This document shows, piece by piece, positions 33,504 through 46,100 of a DNA stretch of 64,000 nucleotides; positions within the stretch are counted from its first letter, which is position 1; the number at the start of each line of letters is the position of its first letter. Source of the DNA: Oenanthe sinensis (Eukaryota > Streptophyta > Magnoliopsida > Apiales > Apiaceae). A program made the translations under genes and the position numbers. The stretch is taken from NCBI GenBank assembly GCA_028671895.1, contig CM053810.1, positions 62,311,501 through 62,375,500 of the forward strand, written 5' to 3'. The notes beneath the pieces were generated by a model that saw only the letters and a list, made by a program, of their open reading frames with translations, had not been told where the DNA came from and searched no databases.

Positions 33504-35250
33504 GTTGTAGGCACCTTCTTGGGGAAGACCTGGCGCCTCTAAACATAAAAGACTTAGAACATTTGGAGCTCCAACTAGACGAATCCTTGAAGCATATTAG
33601 GTCTACCAAGGTATACAGAAATCAGTAAAGGGAGTGCATCAACTGCATGTTCTAGCTATTAAGTTATCTTTATACTGAACGTACAGCAAAATTTTGTTGC
33701 ATTCCTTTAGCAATAAATGAAACATAGCAAAGCTCAAATTAGCACATTTAAAATTTTAAGGTCTCAAATTGTTTACCTTTGCATAGATATATACGATGGC
33801 ATAATATTTCTATGCCCTAAAATGTTGCCTTTTGGTAGTCTTTTCTGATTTTGCAAGAAAAAAACTTACACTTATTCTGACTCTTGGATCTATAAACTGC
33901 TTTGCAGACCCAATGCATGCTTGACCAGCTTTCTGATCTTCAGAATAAGGTATTCTTATATACTTTAATTTATCTGCCATTTCAATCTTCATTAATATTC
34001 TTCTTTACTGAAGCTTTTATCTTAATAATGCATTGCTCCAACTGCAGGAAAGAATGTTGCTTGAGACCAACAGGGCTCTGGAAGGAAAGGTACGTATAGG
34101 AGTTACATCTTATGCAAATTAATGGGGAAAAAAATTAGGTGCAGACGGAATTGAAATTGTACCATCTTACTGATAAATATTCATATATCATTTCTCCCTT
34201 AAATCCCCTTCTTACAAGTTTAAATTAGAGTTTGGTCCCAAAAACTTGGTGACGAGTGCCTCATTTATGTTTCTATTCATTTCAATTTTATGTTGTATGT
34301 ATCTTCGAATGAACGGGAGTGTAAGTATGAAGCTGGTTTGCCCGCCTTTTTTGCTGCAAAATGCTGGCAACATATGTAAGATCAGTTCAACCAAATGATA
34401 GACAAACAAAAACAAAAAAGTTTGTGTTGCAGCCAATATTTACCTATCTAGTTACTTCATAATATGACTTGGAGGCCAATGCTTTCTAGCTTTTTTTTAT
34501 TGATTTCTAAATTGTTCATGCATGCCAAACTTGTTCCTATAAGAAACATTCCAACTCATCAATCTCAACCAGATTCTTAGATAATATAACTTTAAAAGTC
34601 CTGTGTTCGATTCTCTTGGAGGCGACTTTGTTGGTCAGGAGTTTAAACCATTCCCTATAAATAGGATGGAAAGCCGATATATACAAGGCAACCAACTCCT
34701 ATGGAATTCCGACCTGGATTCTAGTGGGGTTTAGTCTGGCCATTGCGCTAAAAACACCTCGTGAGGAATCAAAAAAATAAAAGAGAGATGATAAACTTAT
34801 AAACATATCTTCCACATTCAACTTTATAATTATATAATTTAGGGGGAAAAAACTTTATAATTATATATGAGATTAATTCATCATCAAATTATTGATTTGC
34901 AGCTGCATGAATATTACTCAGAGACTCAGTTACGACAATTATGGCCAGGTGGCGAAGATTGTGCCTCGTATGGCCAGCATCAGCAGCACCAACAGCAGCA
35001 TGGGCAGTCTCAGGGATTTTTCCAGCCGTTGGACTGCAATTCTACATTGCAGATTGGGTAATACTTGGATTCTAATCATAAAATGAGCGAGGCCTCTTTT
35101 TTTTCTGTGGATGTTCATCAGTTTATTTAGTTCGATTTTAATCTAAAAAAATATCTGGATATGTTCAGGTATAATGCTGTAGGTTCCGATCAGATAAATG
35201 CAACTAATGGTCAAAATGTGAATGGACTAGTTCCAGGATGGATGCTCTAA
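30419..35250 (+). CDS. SEP1/2-like: SEPALLATA1/2-type MADS-box transcription factor, 8 exons
   Basis: Exons join(30419..30603,33041..33119,33225..33289,33511..33610,33908..33949,34048..34089,34903..35057,35169..35250): 750 bases, 249 residues. Exon number and sizes (185, 79, 65, 100, 42, 42) are those of MIKC-type SEP genes. The MADS domain (1-60) begins MGRGRVELKRIENKINRQV. The I and K regions contain MLKTLERYQNCSHGTLEVN, LLGEDLAPLNIKDLEHLE and the 14-residue exons TQCMLDQLSDLQNK and ERMLLETNRALEGK, closest to Arabidopsis SEP1/AGL2. The C-terminus is His/Gln-rich and ends GLVPGWML, the E-class terminal motif. SEP proteins form nuclear tetramers that set floral organ identity and bind CArG boxes. 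Intron 1 (30604-33040, 2.4 kb) is long and may hold regulatory sites. Confidence 0.95.
33463..33501. repeat. (TA)n microsatellite before SEP exon 4
   Basis: About 20 TA dinucleotides end about 10 bases before the exon 4 acceptor at 33510. Length change here could affect splicing. Confidence 0.9.
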
Positions 35251-35710
35251 AGATCAACCATCGATATTTTCTGTTGCGTATAACTTTTGTGTGATCTGAG
35301 TATCTACTTATATATGAGCAACTGGCACGCAGGATTTTTTACCATGCTATTGTAATTAAGGTATATTTTGAAATAGCAAAAAGGTTAAAGCAGCAGGCAG
35401 AAATATTGGCCGACAGAGAACTCTATGGGCAATGCAAAATGCATATGTATGTAATATGAGCTTGTGAACGTATGAAGTGTTGAGTTGAAGAGAATTAAGT
35501 GACCATATTTGCTCAGTTAATTCTCTGCTTATATACCTTCATAACAATTTCATGTATAAGATTTGACTTGATTGATCGATCGATCATATATATATATATA
35601 TATGGTATTATGATTCTGTTGTTTTTGGTCCAACATGGAATGCTGGTTTTGAATGGATTTTTTATATGGGTTTGCCTCTGAAACAAAATAGTAATTGTCA
35701 TTACATACGT

Positions 35711-36639
35711 GGGGCTGATCATTGGCAACCATTTGTCATTTAAGACTTACACAACAAATGGTGTCCCAACCGTTGGATCGAACGGTCAGGGATTTATAAA
35801 AAAAAAAGGGACGGGCCGCGGTTATTAACAGCGGCACGCCTCGATTTTATCCGCGGCTCGATCATTTTAAACAAACACCGTACAGATTTATGTTATACAC
35901 ACAATAGGCATACATACATCTCCACACCCATGGCTTTGCCCATTACACCACTCTCCAGCATAAACATCCCCAGTGTAAAACCTATACACCCCAAATCCAT
36001 GCCTCAACCCCTGCCTATATTGCCCCCTATACCGGCTCCCTTTTGCCCAAGTTTCGACACCATGTCCATCATACTTCTCATCAATCCAATCACCCTCATA
36101 CCTTCCACTCATGTAATAGTAATAAACCCCCCTTCCAGAACACTTGCCTCTATAAAATTCACCCTCATAAACATTCCCATTTTTATGAATTTGTACCCAA
36201 GACCCTGTACTTGGCCTTTTTTCCAACTTGGGTTTTGACCCAATTGACCAAATAACTGGAGGGTTAAGCTTTGGAAGGTTCTTGATGGTAAAGATGAGAA
36301 CTTTATTGGAAAAGACCTAGCAAGAAACAACCTAATTGAAGGGAAACGTGGGGCAGAAAGATTAAGTGTAATTACAAGAACAACTGAGAACACAATAATA
36401 GACACAATTTGATTTGATTTCATGTATGTGTACTGTGCGTATAACATAAATCTGTGCCGCGGATAAAAACCGAGGCGTGCCGCTGTTAATAACCGCGACC
36501 CGTATACGAGCCGCTGTTAATAACCGCGGCCCGTCCCTTTTTTTTTTAAATCCTGGTCGTCCCAGCTGTGATCCAACGGCTGAGACACCATTTGTTGTGT
36601 AAGTCTTAAATGACAAATGGTTGTCAAGGATCAGCCCCC
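35711..36639. mobile_element. Pack-MULE (Mutator-like element with captured gene fragment), 929 bp
   Basis: A perfect 9-bp direct repeat TACATACGT flanks the element (35702-35710 and 36640-36648), the hallmark size for Mutator-like elements. Long terminal inverted repeats, 35711-35857 and 36456-36639, are about 90% alike. Each starts GGGGCTGATC and contains CATTTGTCATTTAAGACTTA and GCGGTTATTAACAGCGG. The right repeat has a second copy of the latter string, making it about 37 bases longer. Between the repeats is non-transposon sequence encoding part of a MORN-repeat protein. There is no transposase, so it moves, if at all, in trans. It sits 460 bases past the SEP stop codon. Confidence 0.93.
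35888..36447 (-). pseudogene. Captured 5' fragment of a MORN-repeat protein gene
   Basis: On the minus strand, 35888-36250 encodes a run of MORN repeats (patterns VYEGEFYRGKCSGRGVYYY, GRYEGDWIDEKYDGHGVE, RYRGQYRQGLRHGFGVYRF, YAGEWCNGQSHGCG). They are preceded by the conserved string PPVIWSIGSKPK. This is the membrane-anchored plant MORN protein family often annotated as phosphatidylinositol-phosphate-kinase-like or SET7/9-like. Upstream, in another frame (36109-36447), is a hydrophobic segment QIVSIIVFSVVLVITLNL that fits the parent's membrane anchor. The frames do not join, so a frameshift or lost splice separates them. The coding match stops abruptly after HGCG near the left inverted repeat, leaving a truncated fragment. 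Confidence 0.85.
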
Positions 36640-36648
36640 TACATACGT

Positions 36649-37630
36649 ATAATATTTTATATAAATTGGAGAGTAAGGACTGTATTTAGATGTCATTCAT
36701 AGGGCCATTGAGTATCTAAAGTCTTGGCACATCTGCTCGGTTAGGTTTCAACCAGATTTTCAACTACTACTAAGCACTACCACACATTGCCCTACTACAT
36801 TTATGAATTACAGCATCAATTGCATATACAATGATTTAGCGCATTTAGAGACTATTTAACCCCATTTACAAAATAACAAAATTTGCACTCTATTTCTAAC
36901 CAAATTCGTTTCTTACGCGTAAAATTAGATTACTATTCTAAACCAAAATTCAATGCAGTACTATTTGTTCAGCAATATATTTTAGAGTAATTTTCACTTT
37001 ACATCTCCGTACTTTTTGAGATTATCACTCTAATATTACAATTTTAAAGCTCGGCATTTTACATTATGTATTTAAAATCATTACTCAGTTTGCAATTATA
37101 CACACCTTTCCGTGTAAAATTTGTGTCAAACTTAATTTTAGAAAGGGTATTTTAGAGAAAAAATATATAACTTTCCATCAGGTTTAATATATATATAAAT
37201 AGACACAAGCATTACAATAATTTTATATCTTTCTTTTCATTAATCACTTCTTTTTCTTTAATTATAATTGAAGTAAATAATTGACTTACTTCTAAAGTTT
37301 TTTATGAGCATTGGTGCAAAATTGGGTATTTGTTTGTTCCATCTTGGTTTTTTCCTTGTGAATCCTCTCCGTGGAGATTTTATGTATCTCTTTAAACATC
37401 GATACAATTCTCATTTCTCTGTATTTATTAATTACATTGTTGAACACCTTAGTTGTTATTTACGAACATGTCACTTTTTGCTATATCCTTACATGATGAC
37501 CTGGTCCACTGTGACTTAGGCTTAACATATCATTTAACCGGTTATATGTTTTGATAGATACCTATTCAACAGAAGTAGTTATTCGGTATAAATCTTATCA
37601 AGCGCCGAAAAGATAAAAATGAATGCATAA
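36649..37630. other. Spacer, nothing recognised
   Basis: A 71-codon open frame at 37304-37519 has no family features. Confidence 0.55.
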
Positions 37631-39226
37631 TTTAGTAAAATCATACATTTTTCAACTCATCCATGTGTTTGTTGAACCAATATTCTGTAGTTGCTCTAAC
37701 TGCACACAACATAAGTCTCCTAATACCAATACCTCTATGATCTTTCCATAAATTTGTATAGAGATGCATTATGCAAAATCTATGTTCAGCTTGCGGAACT
37801 TGACTCTTTACAACATTAACCAACCCATGTATATGGACAAGTGAAAGAAATGGAAAGTAAAAGTAATGACAAGTAAAAGTAAAAATAAAACTGAAATAAT
37901 TCATAAATTTTACTTTTTGTCCGTCGGAAATAAAAGTGTAACCACCAGGATTATTAATTCTCAAGTCCACTTTCAATAATGAGATGAACCACTCCCAACT
38001 ATCATTGTTTTCAGCCTCCACTTATGCCCAAGCAAGTAGATATATCCCATCATTGGGATCAATACCTACAGCTGTCAAAAGAATTCCTCCGAAGGGGCCT
38101 TTAAGATGACACTTATCCAACCCAATTAGTGGTTAACAACCATGAATAAACCCCTCTTTAAGAGGACCCATACAAACATAAAATCTTCTAAACCTCCTCT
38201 TTTATTCACCTTCTACTTTAATTGGCTCTGTCCTTAATTTAACAGTAGATGTAGGCATCGCCTTCTTTATTTCATTGGCATAAGAAAATAATTTAGAAAA
38301 CTTTGATTCATGTTTGCCTATTATGTTTTGATAAGCTTTTTTCATTGCCCTGTATATCATTGTCCTTGAAATCTTACACCTTAAATCATTAACCACCTTT
38401 GAGTAAAAAGCGGAGATAGGCCAAGTTGGGTTCATCCGTATGTCATCCTCATATTCATTGGCTATCCATGTTGAGTTTATTTGTTTTTGCTCCCAAGTTA
38501 GATTACAAGTGTGCTGCTTAATAAGTACTTTAATCTGAAAGGTAGTTGATCTTTGTTGTTTTGATGCATATACCTTCCAATCACATCCATCAACACAAAC
38601 CCATTTCATCTTGTCTCCCAAATTTTTCTGAAGTTTAATCCCCCTTTGATGAACAATGGCATGTTTTCAAACTGCAGCCCTAAACACTGCACCATCTGTG
38701 AAAAACATGCCTAATTGAAAATTTGGATCTACCATATCAGTGTTCTGGTTAAATTCTAGAAATTGAGGGTCTTCTTCATCACAAAAGGTGTATCATCATT
38801 GCTCTTACAGAACCCCTGTGTAATAAAATATTTATAACATAATGTCAAACTTTGTATGAGATTATTATCACAACAAATAAGAATTAATTTAAGAATGTTG
38901 GTCTCTATATAAGATTGTAGAAGGGGGGTTGAATACAATTTTAAAATTTTCTCGCAGATTATTCTGATTTAAAATAATATTTTAACTATCAAGAATAATT
39001 AAAAGTACTTAAACAAGATTTAAGTTAAATACATATATTAAACTTGAAAGGGTGTTACAATATTTCGTAGAATATTTCTTTAATTCCTTAGAACAAATTT
39101 GACATGAATTGTTCAACTTAAGGAATTAAGAATTCAAACCAGCACAAAAAGTCTATGAATATAACTTTGCAGACAAATTACTGAATTTGAATGTTTTCTT
39201 ACTAACTTGAAAAATAAAGCCAATTG

Positions 39227-39243
39227 CCTCATATTTATAGAGG
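39227..39243 (-). promoter_or_regulatory. TATA box of the solo LTR
   Basis: Minus-strand CCTCTATAAATATGAGG, the same as at 8642-8658. Confidence 0.65.
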
Positions 39244-39690
39244 TGGAAGTTAGCAAGACTTTTCTAACAAGACTTTTAAAAGACAATAAATTAAGCCTTC
39301 AGACTTTTCTAAAATCAGTGGGTAAGACTTTTCCAATTCGGTAAGACTTTTTCCAAGACTTCAGCAAGACCTTTTTCACTTTAAAATTCGGTAAGACCTT
39401 TGTCCACTTGCTTGAGCAATACCTTTTGGCTTGGTAAGACTTTTTCCACTTGCATCTTCAGACTTTTTCCCAGTAAGACTTTTCTCAAATTCGGTAAGAT
39501 TTTTAGACAGTCTTAGAGAGAAATTCGGTAAGACTTTTAGAAAGTCTTAGAGAGAAATTTGGTAAGACTTTTAGAAAGTCTTAGAGAGAAATTCGATAAG
39601 ACTTTTGGAATTGTTTGCTCGGTAAGACATTTTAAAATTAGATCTCGGTAAGACTTTTAAATAACACACGGTAAGACTTTTTCTTCAGCA
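39244..39690 (-). repeat. Expanded U3 array of GGTAAGACTTTT motifs
   Basis: More than a dozen copies of (C)GGTAAGACTTTT follow one another. At 39494-39600 three copies of a 34-base unit each contain the palindrome AAGACTTTTAGAAAGTCTT. The array lies directly upstream of the LTR TATA box in element orientation. Confidence 0.85.
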
Positions 39691-41547
39691 TGTTTTTTCA
39701 TTCCTTTGGACACGTGACGGCCTTCGACTAGTCACTTTAATAAACATTACCTGCCAATTCAATTTATAAAAAGCAAGGGGCCTATTTCGTCTTATTATAG
39801 ACAAGCTCCGTAGAAATGCTTTCAGACCCGCATAACTTATAATCTTTGATTAATAAATAATAAATTTAATTCAGAAATTATAAAAATAAATATTTAATAT
39901 TATTTAGATATTTATAAATATAATTTTCTAAATAAATAAAATATTTATTAATAAAAATAAATCTTTACGCTCTAAGCTGCGATCTTCTGAACGTCTGGAA
40001 CCGGACTCCTTTTGACTTGGAAATGATAAATCAATTCCAACCGGGGTTCCACTTTTATGAATATATGAATTTGCATTTCTTCGTTGTCAATTTTTTTTCG
40101 TCTTGTCTTCAAGTTAGTACCGCCAGGCCTGTTTAGTTGTATCTGTATCCCTTTGAGCTTCCAGCTTTTGTCTTCTTCATTCTAAAATAATTTTAAATTA
40201 ATTAATCCTTTAATTAATTTAAGAAATAAATTAATTCTAAGTGAATTAATTTACTAATTAAATTTACTAATTAATTTAATTAATTAATTGAGAATTAAAT
40301 TAAAGTCTTGATTGTAAGACCATTGTTGATGTAGATTAAACTCTTTTGTTCTTCAACAATAACTTTTCTAACCACTTGAACTTTTTGATGATGAATCTTC
40401 ACTAACATTATTGACACCCTGTGCACTGGTCTGATTCACGGATGACTAACTACAATGTTGATTCTCATTTCTGCTGTAGTGGTCTTTATATCTTGTCTTC
40501 TTTTTGTTCTTCCTCTATAATTTTCTTCTTTTGGAATCTTTATGTAGTAGGCACTTAAAACCTTCTGTATCTTCTAAACTCCTTGAGATACTGCTATTTT
40601 ATTTTACACTGATGTGTGAACATGTAAATGAATTTCTTCCAGTGTTGAGTGATAGTCTTATCAGAATTCTTCTGATATTCTGATTCTTCGTGTCTAGTTG
40701 ACATTCTTAGACTTAATTCATGTTATCACATTTATTATTTACTTCATTTTCTAATCTGAGTTGAGTTGTCGTCTAATAATTACAAATAGAACTTGTCATA
40801 TGACTTTCAAATAAGGATAAACACTTTCTTTAAATAAAGAACTCTTGTTTCATAAGTAGAATTAAGTAGATGAATTCTTTTTTCTTTTTGGGTGATAGTG
40901 GAGTTTCAAATTCACTATCACTTGAATTTTGGTTCGAACTATCCCTGTGAAAGCTCAGTTCATCTAACTCTGCACCACCATTTTGAATAACATCAATGGT
41001 CATCTCATCGACTTCCTCTCTAATATCTCCAATCCTTTCTTCACTTTCATATTCTCTCCATTGTGTGAACGAAAAATCAAAAAAATCACCACCAAATTCA
41101 CTATACTCGTCATACTTTTTGCTTACAATATATAAGATAATCATTTTACCATATTCAAGAACCGTATCAATAATAACTGAAAGATCTTCTTCAACGAAAA
41201 TTGGATATAAACCGTTAGTTAACTCTACATCAGGAAGTAAATACCACAAATCATACCATCCTTTGTTAAATCCTATCTTTGTCAACATTTCTTCCACTGC
41301 ATTCATCATAAACTCATCAATTATACACATATCAAAGTAATGAATTTCACCCATACATAATGTGTGCATGATCATTCAAAATTACCTCAATGAAATAATT
41401 TAACGGAAAATTTGTGTGTGTCATCTGTATACGCAAGTGAAACCACCAAAATTAAGTGACAATATCAGTCAATAATAAGAAGAAAATAATAAAGATACTT
41501 TCTAATCAAGAATATGATTCACTTAATTGAAACAAATCACTATTTTA

Positions 41548-42094
41548 TTCAAAGAGACAAATAGTACATGGCCACACACAATAAACAAATGAAACACTTT
41601 TACCCAGTTAATCACTTATACTTCAATTTTAAGATGAATTTTAACAAAAAACATACCATGGTATTTGGGAATTTCATGATAAAAAATAGCACCATCGGTT
41701 GGATCTTTACTTGCGCCTCTGTATGTGAGCAAACCACACACATTATTTTCAATACGAGTGGCACTTCGTAATCGACCTCTCATTTGAAACCAATTCTTCA
41801 AGTATAATGTAAGATTAGGGTTCAAAGAAACAAATAGTACAGGGCCACACACAATAAACAAATGAAACACTTTTACCTAGTTAATCACTTATACTTCAAT
41901 TTTAAGATGAATTTTAACAAAAAACATACCACGGTATTTGGGAATTTCATGATAACAAACAACATCATCAGTTGAGCTTTACTTGCGCCTATGTATGTGA
42001 GCAAACCACACACATTATTTTCAATACCAGTGGCACTTTGTAATCGACCTCTCATTTGAAACCAATTCTTCAAGTATAATGTAAGATTAGGGTT
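41548..42094. repeat. Tandem duplication, 2 x about 273 bp, at the 5' end of the Mutator gene
   Basis: 41548-41820 and 41821-42094 are about 93% alike. On the minus strand each encodes a short piece (MRGRL.SAT.IENNVCGLLTY) followed by FVKIHLK-like sequence in one copy. This could be the original first exon of the transposase. The second copy has lost the frame. Confidence 0.85.
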
Positions 42095-42099
42095 TTAAG

Positions 42100-43174
42100 G
42101 TTTTTAGTCCGCTCAATTACAATATACATATGTATTTTATTTTAATTTATTATATTTATTAGAGTAAATATCCATAATACCCTTATAATTTTAAGGTCGT
42201 TAAGTATAGTTAACGGACATATGTGTATGAGATGCAAATTGAAAAATATGTTTGAAGTCTAAACTGTAATGGTTTAAAGTTATAATAGTAGAGTGAATCT
42301 TAAAAACTGATTTAAAGTGAAAATTACTCTATATTTTACTCGCGCAAAATATATTGCATAACATATTGTAAACAAAACCTGGACGTTTCTATCTGGATAG
42401 TGAGATATATCGGTTATTTCAATTCGATTATTAAGAAAATAGAGAGGTAGAGTACATATAGTCTAGAAGATGCAAGTGAAACCTATGGACAAATCAGTCA
42501 TTACTATTGGGAATAGTAGGAAGAATCAAAGACAATACAGACAATGTCAATAAAAATACCAGTAGTGAAAGTTCTACCATTGAAACTGAAGGAATAAAGA
42601 GACTAGTGTCCCCATAACAATCAACACCCGAAATATATTAGAAACCAACTGTAGCATCCAGCCAATCTTTACATGTGATGTTGATACAAACAGTATCTTT
42701 TTCCAGGCGAGGGATCAATTAGACCATAAATCTGTACATATTTACAAATGGCAAAACAACTCACATGAAACGATTCACTGGCCCCCTTTTATGTCATTTC
42801 AGCCTACATTTCCTAGAATGTGTTACAATGATAAGTTCAAAACTTGTACAAGAAACTCCAAGACAGCACGGGTGAGAATTTACCTTTTCATTCCATTTCT
42901 TTGGTAAAGTAACCTCTATAAACACTAATTATACTCTCTGCTGTCATATTATTTCACTCCTTGGTTTGAATTCCTTCCCTTTACGGTGGACAGGGGAAGC
43001 ACGGTCCTTCTGATGGAGAGTACAAAAGGAACTCTCGACTTGCTTTATATGATATATAATACTGTTACAAATGGTATTTACAAACACTCGGACAATTTTT
43101 TTGTATCCAGGTTCTTTACCATTGACCAGTTTGATTTTTGTGTATTTCCATCCACGACGTGCATCTCTGAGGCA
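42100..43174. other. Spacer and 3' region of the RING gene
   Basis: No additional gene supported. The part nearest 43174 is presumably 3' UTR of the minus-strand RING gene. Confidence 0.55.
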
Positions 43175-46100
43175 TCAAGTCGTCTCATCAAACTCCATCA
43201 TCTACAGAAGTCAGAGCCAATTATGTTAAGGAAAAATTAATAATAATTCATTCATATAGCAAGATACTTATAATATCCTTGTTTGCAAGTAAAAAAGATT
43301 GGTATACAATGCTTAGTGTGTGCGTACATCTTCCATCAATAATTACAACTAGTTACTACACCTGCTAAATATTTGGCTTGAAACTCTATGTCCCATCATG
43401 GTACATTTATATAGGCAGCTTCATCTAGATTGTTCAAGTTTCAATTAATCTGAATTTCCTATATGGGTCATCACAAGATCCGAGGGCAGTGTTCAAAATA
43501 CTAGTATAATTTTTGCAGCTCTGGCATACATAGGTGGAAATCTTGCATACTGATAAAACCACAATGTGCCCTTTGCTACTCTTTTATTAATATGAACAGG
43601 TCCAATCAATGAAACACTTAACAGGGCTTCACTCCCTCAGTTTAAGATTCAAATAATAGTCAATTCCAAGTTTAGTTGTACTTGAATCACAACTCCTTTC
43701 CTTCTTATTCTCCCTTTTTTCAACAGGGAAAAAAAGCCCCCAATACAGCCTACATGTAGAGACTTATACCTGCCGTCCCAGCCAGCACAAATGCATATGT
43801 ATTCCTTTGATATGAATGACAACCGCGATAGGCAATCTCTTTACAAATTTTCCACAACTCTACACATAGGACTTACTGACCACTTCAGATCTCCGCTTTC
43901 ACCACAATTTCTCATGACCAGTACTCAATACTTAATACTAGAAATGGACAGCAGTACTGAGATAACACAGGCAAGAATGTTTCTCTAAATCATGCTTAAC
44001 ACTTGATAATTGCAATAAACTGAGTAAAGATAACTTATTCCGTGTGTCTCTGTATGTGCATTCGAATAAAGAACAATTTTATTATCAATGACCAGATATC
44101 ACTTATCAGAACCCATATAAATGCATTGGCACATCGACAAAATGATGTCTCAAAAACAAAACTTCTACATAATCTGCATGCTTCAAAAAACAAGCTTTAG
44201 TTTTGCAACAGCTAATTTGCAAGTACAATTTGACTGTTAGATGACTTTAAGTAAATGAAACTATGAATAAGTAGAATAAAAGTATCACTCTCGAAAAGAC
44301 AAATACAAATAATATGTGAGTTAGGCGTCATACCCTGGCCTAAGAAAAATTAAATCAGATTATATACAAAGAAAATACGTAACATGCAAATCAATCGATA
44401 ATATACACGTTGCATTAATATAAGCTAACAGATGAAGTAATACCGTGCCACAAACGGGACAGCTATCACTTCTCTCCATCCATTCATATATGCAACCAAG
44501 GTGATAATGGTGAGAGCATTTTGTGATTATCTTCGGATTTTCAGTAGTGTATTCTGCAAACCAAAATAGATTATAATATCCATTAAATTGACATTCTATA
44601 TTCCTGAAAGAAATCAATTATCACGCAGGGGATGTTATTGGATTTAAAGCTTATGCCATACATAAAGAATTTTAAAAAACTTGATGGCATAGATAGAATC
44701 AACACTGACATATGGATTTCTTGTCAGTGAGCAACAAAAAAACCACACAAAAATACAAGGTAAATCAGTAATAACTATTAAACTAAATAACATATGATAA
44801 TATAAAATATAAGAAGGTGCAGCATACCACCACCACCAATTTCAAAAAAAAATGTAATCAGAATTTTAGTTATCCGTATTGGTCCCAGAATTCTATAAGA
44901 GAGAGTGTAACCAGAAATGAATATGTAAGAAATGGGGGAACAGGATTGCAATCACAATAATGCTTAGATAGCCTATTTGACTTAAATAAATTTGCACTTT
45001 GCAATATACCTTCAAGACAAGTTGGGCAAACATCTTCATCTTCTGAAGAAGAATATACATGTGCAAATCCAGTTCCAGACATTCTTCCCATTGATAACCT
45101 CACGGCAGACTTGGGATCACATTCTTTTGATCCCTCCTCACATGTTGACTCATTCCATTTGCTTGCGGCAACTAAAGGTTCTGAATCTGCATCACTGTCA
45201 CTTATTCTAAGTGGATTAGATTCCTCCTGCGAGTGACTTGTGCCTTTCTCTCTTCTTGAGACCAGTCCATTTCGCTGCAAGCGGAAGTATCTAGTGTCCG
45301 CATCATAAGGCAATGGCCTAGGAGGAGACCGGTACATGTCAGATAAAGAATTTTCAGATGTTGTCGAACTGAAAGACCCTGTTCCCTGAGTGACTGAAGA
45401 GTTGGTTTGTTCCTCCCCTCTCTGAAATATAGACACATACTACACAATAGAAAGAAACATAACCAAGTTTCTTAAGAAGACAACAACTATTAGTAGTTTT
45501 TTACTACGATGTACAATAAACAAACCCTAGTAAGTTAATTTCTCCCAGTATGATATACTTATTAGTTATTACTCAAATCAGGAAAAACCACAAGTTCAAT
45601 ACTGCATTGTTCACAAGAAAGAAAGTATTCTCACTAACAAACTAAAATTAATACACACTTCATTGCTAATTTATCGAGTATGGACTGATGACAGTTCCCA
45701 TTAAAACATCCTAGTTCCACATGAAACATGCCCCTGTGAAATTGGAGGCCATGGGTAAATTCCTATACCATTGAAGCAGAATATAAGGAATTTTAAGGGG
45801 AGAGAGGGAGAGAGCGATCTTGCTTTTTTTGAAATATATTATATTAATAAAAGCAATATTAATCTACAAGGCTTAGCCTATGGATATCCCTCGTCCTTAG
45901 TTACCAAAAGGTAACTAAATTTCTTGTAATTGACCTGAACCAAAAAAAAACAATACTAATATGTTCATTGAACTTTGGCAAAACCATCGCAGAGATCATC
46001 TATATTCTACAACATCCAGAAATAGCGGGATACCAAAAATATAACTTCCTTCTACTCTGAAAATAGCATATCCCTCCAATATATATATAGTTCTTAAAGA

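Larger units (their letters stand above)
38896..40809 (-). repeat. Solo LTR of the first copia family, 1914 bp
   Basis: Begins TGTTGGTCTCTATATAAGAT and ends CATATGACTTTCA, matching both ends of the LTR at 8305-9230, with shared internal blocks such as ACAAATTTGACATGAATTGTTC and the TATA region. There is no internal element sequence, so it arose by LTR-LTR recombination or is a lone remnant. It is about twice as long as the other LTR because the U3 repeats are expanded. Flanks AAGAA (38891-38895) and AATAA (40810-40814) match at 4 of 5 bases, an aged target duplication. Confidence 0.88.
37641..41375 (-). pseudogene. mudrA-like: Mutator (MuDR/MULE) transposase gene, dead and split by an LTR
   Basis: Pieces run right to left on the minus strand. 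Positions 41050-41375 encode the PB1-like N-terminal domain of plant MULE transposases (GEIHYFDMCIIDEF, DVELTNGLYPIF). Positions 38202-38640 encode the MuDR DNA-binding part (KWVCVDGCDWKVYASKQQ, RTMIYRAMKKAYQ). Positions 37641-38201 encode the transposase core, with GLDKCHLKGPFGGILLTAV, ENNDSWEWF, FISDGQK and HRFCIMHLYTNLW. A stop interrupts the core between GFIHGC and PLIGLD. An inserted stretch of about 85 bases follows FISDGQK. The C-terminal part, with the third catalytic residue and SWIM finger, is missing. A solo LTR (38896-40809) sits between the N-terminal and DNA-binding parts, upstream of a TTACACAG acceptor, so probably in an intron. Confidence 0.85.

Noticed and set aside
34560..34770. 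tRNA-derived SINE in SEP intron 6
   Set aside because: A B-box-like GTTCGATTC and an A-rich tail are present, but no A box or target duplication could be found.
39494..39600. CRISPR-like array
   Set aside because: Regular short repeats, but this is LTR sequence in a plant genome; no spacers or cas genes.
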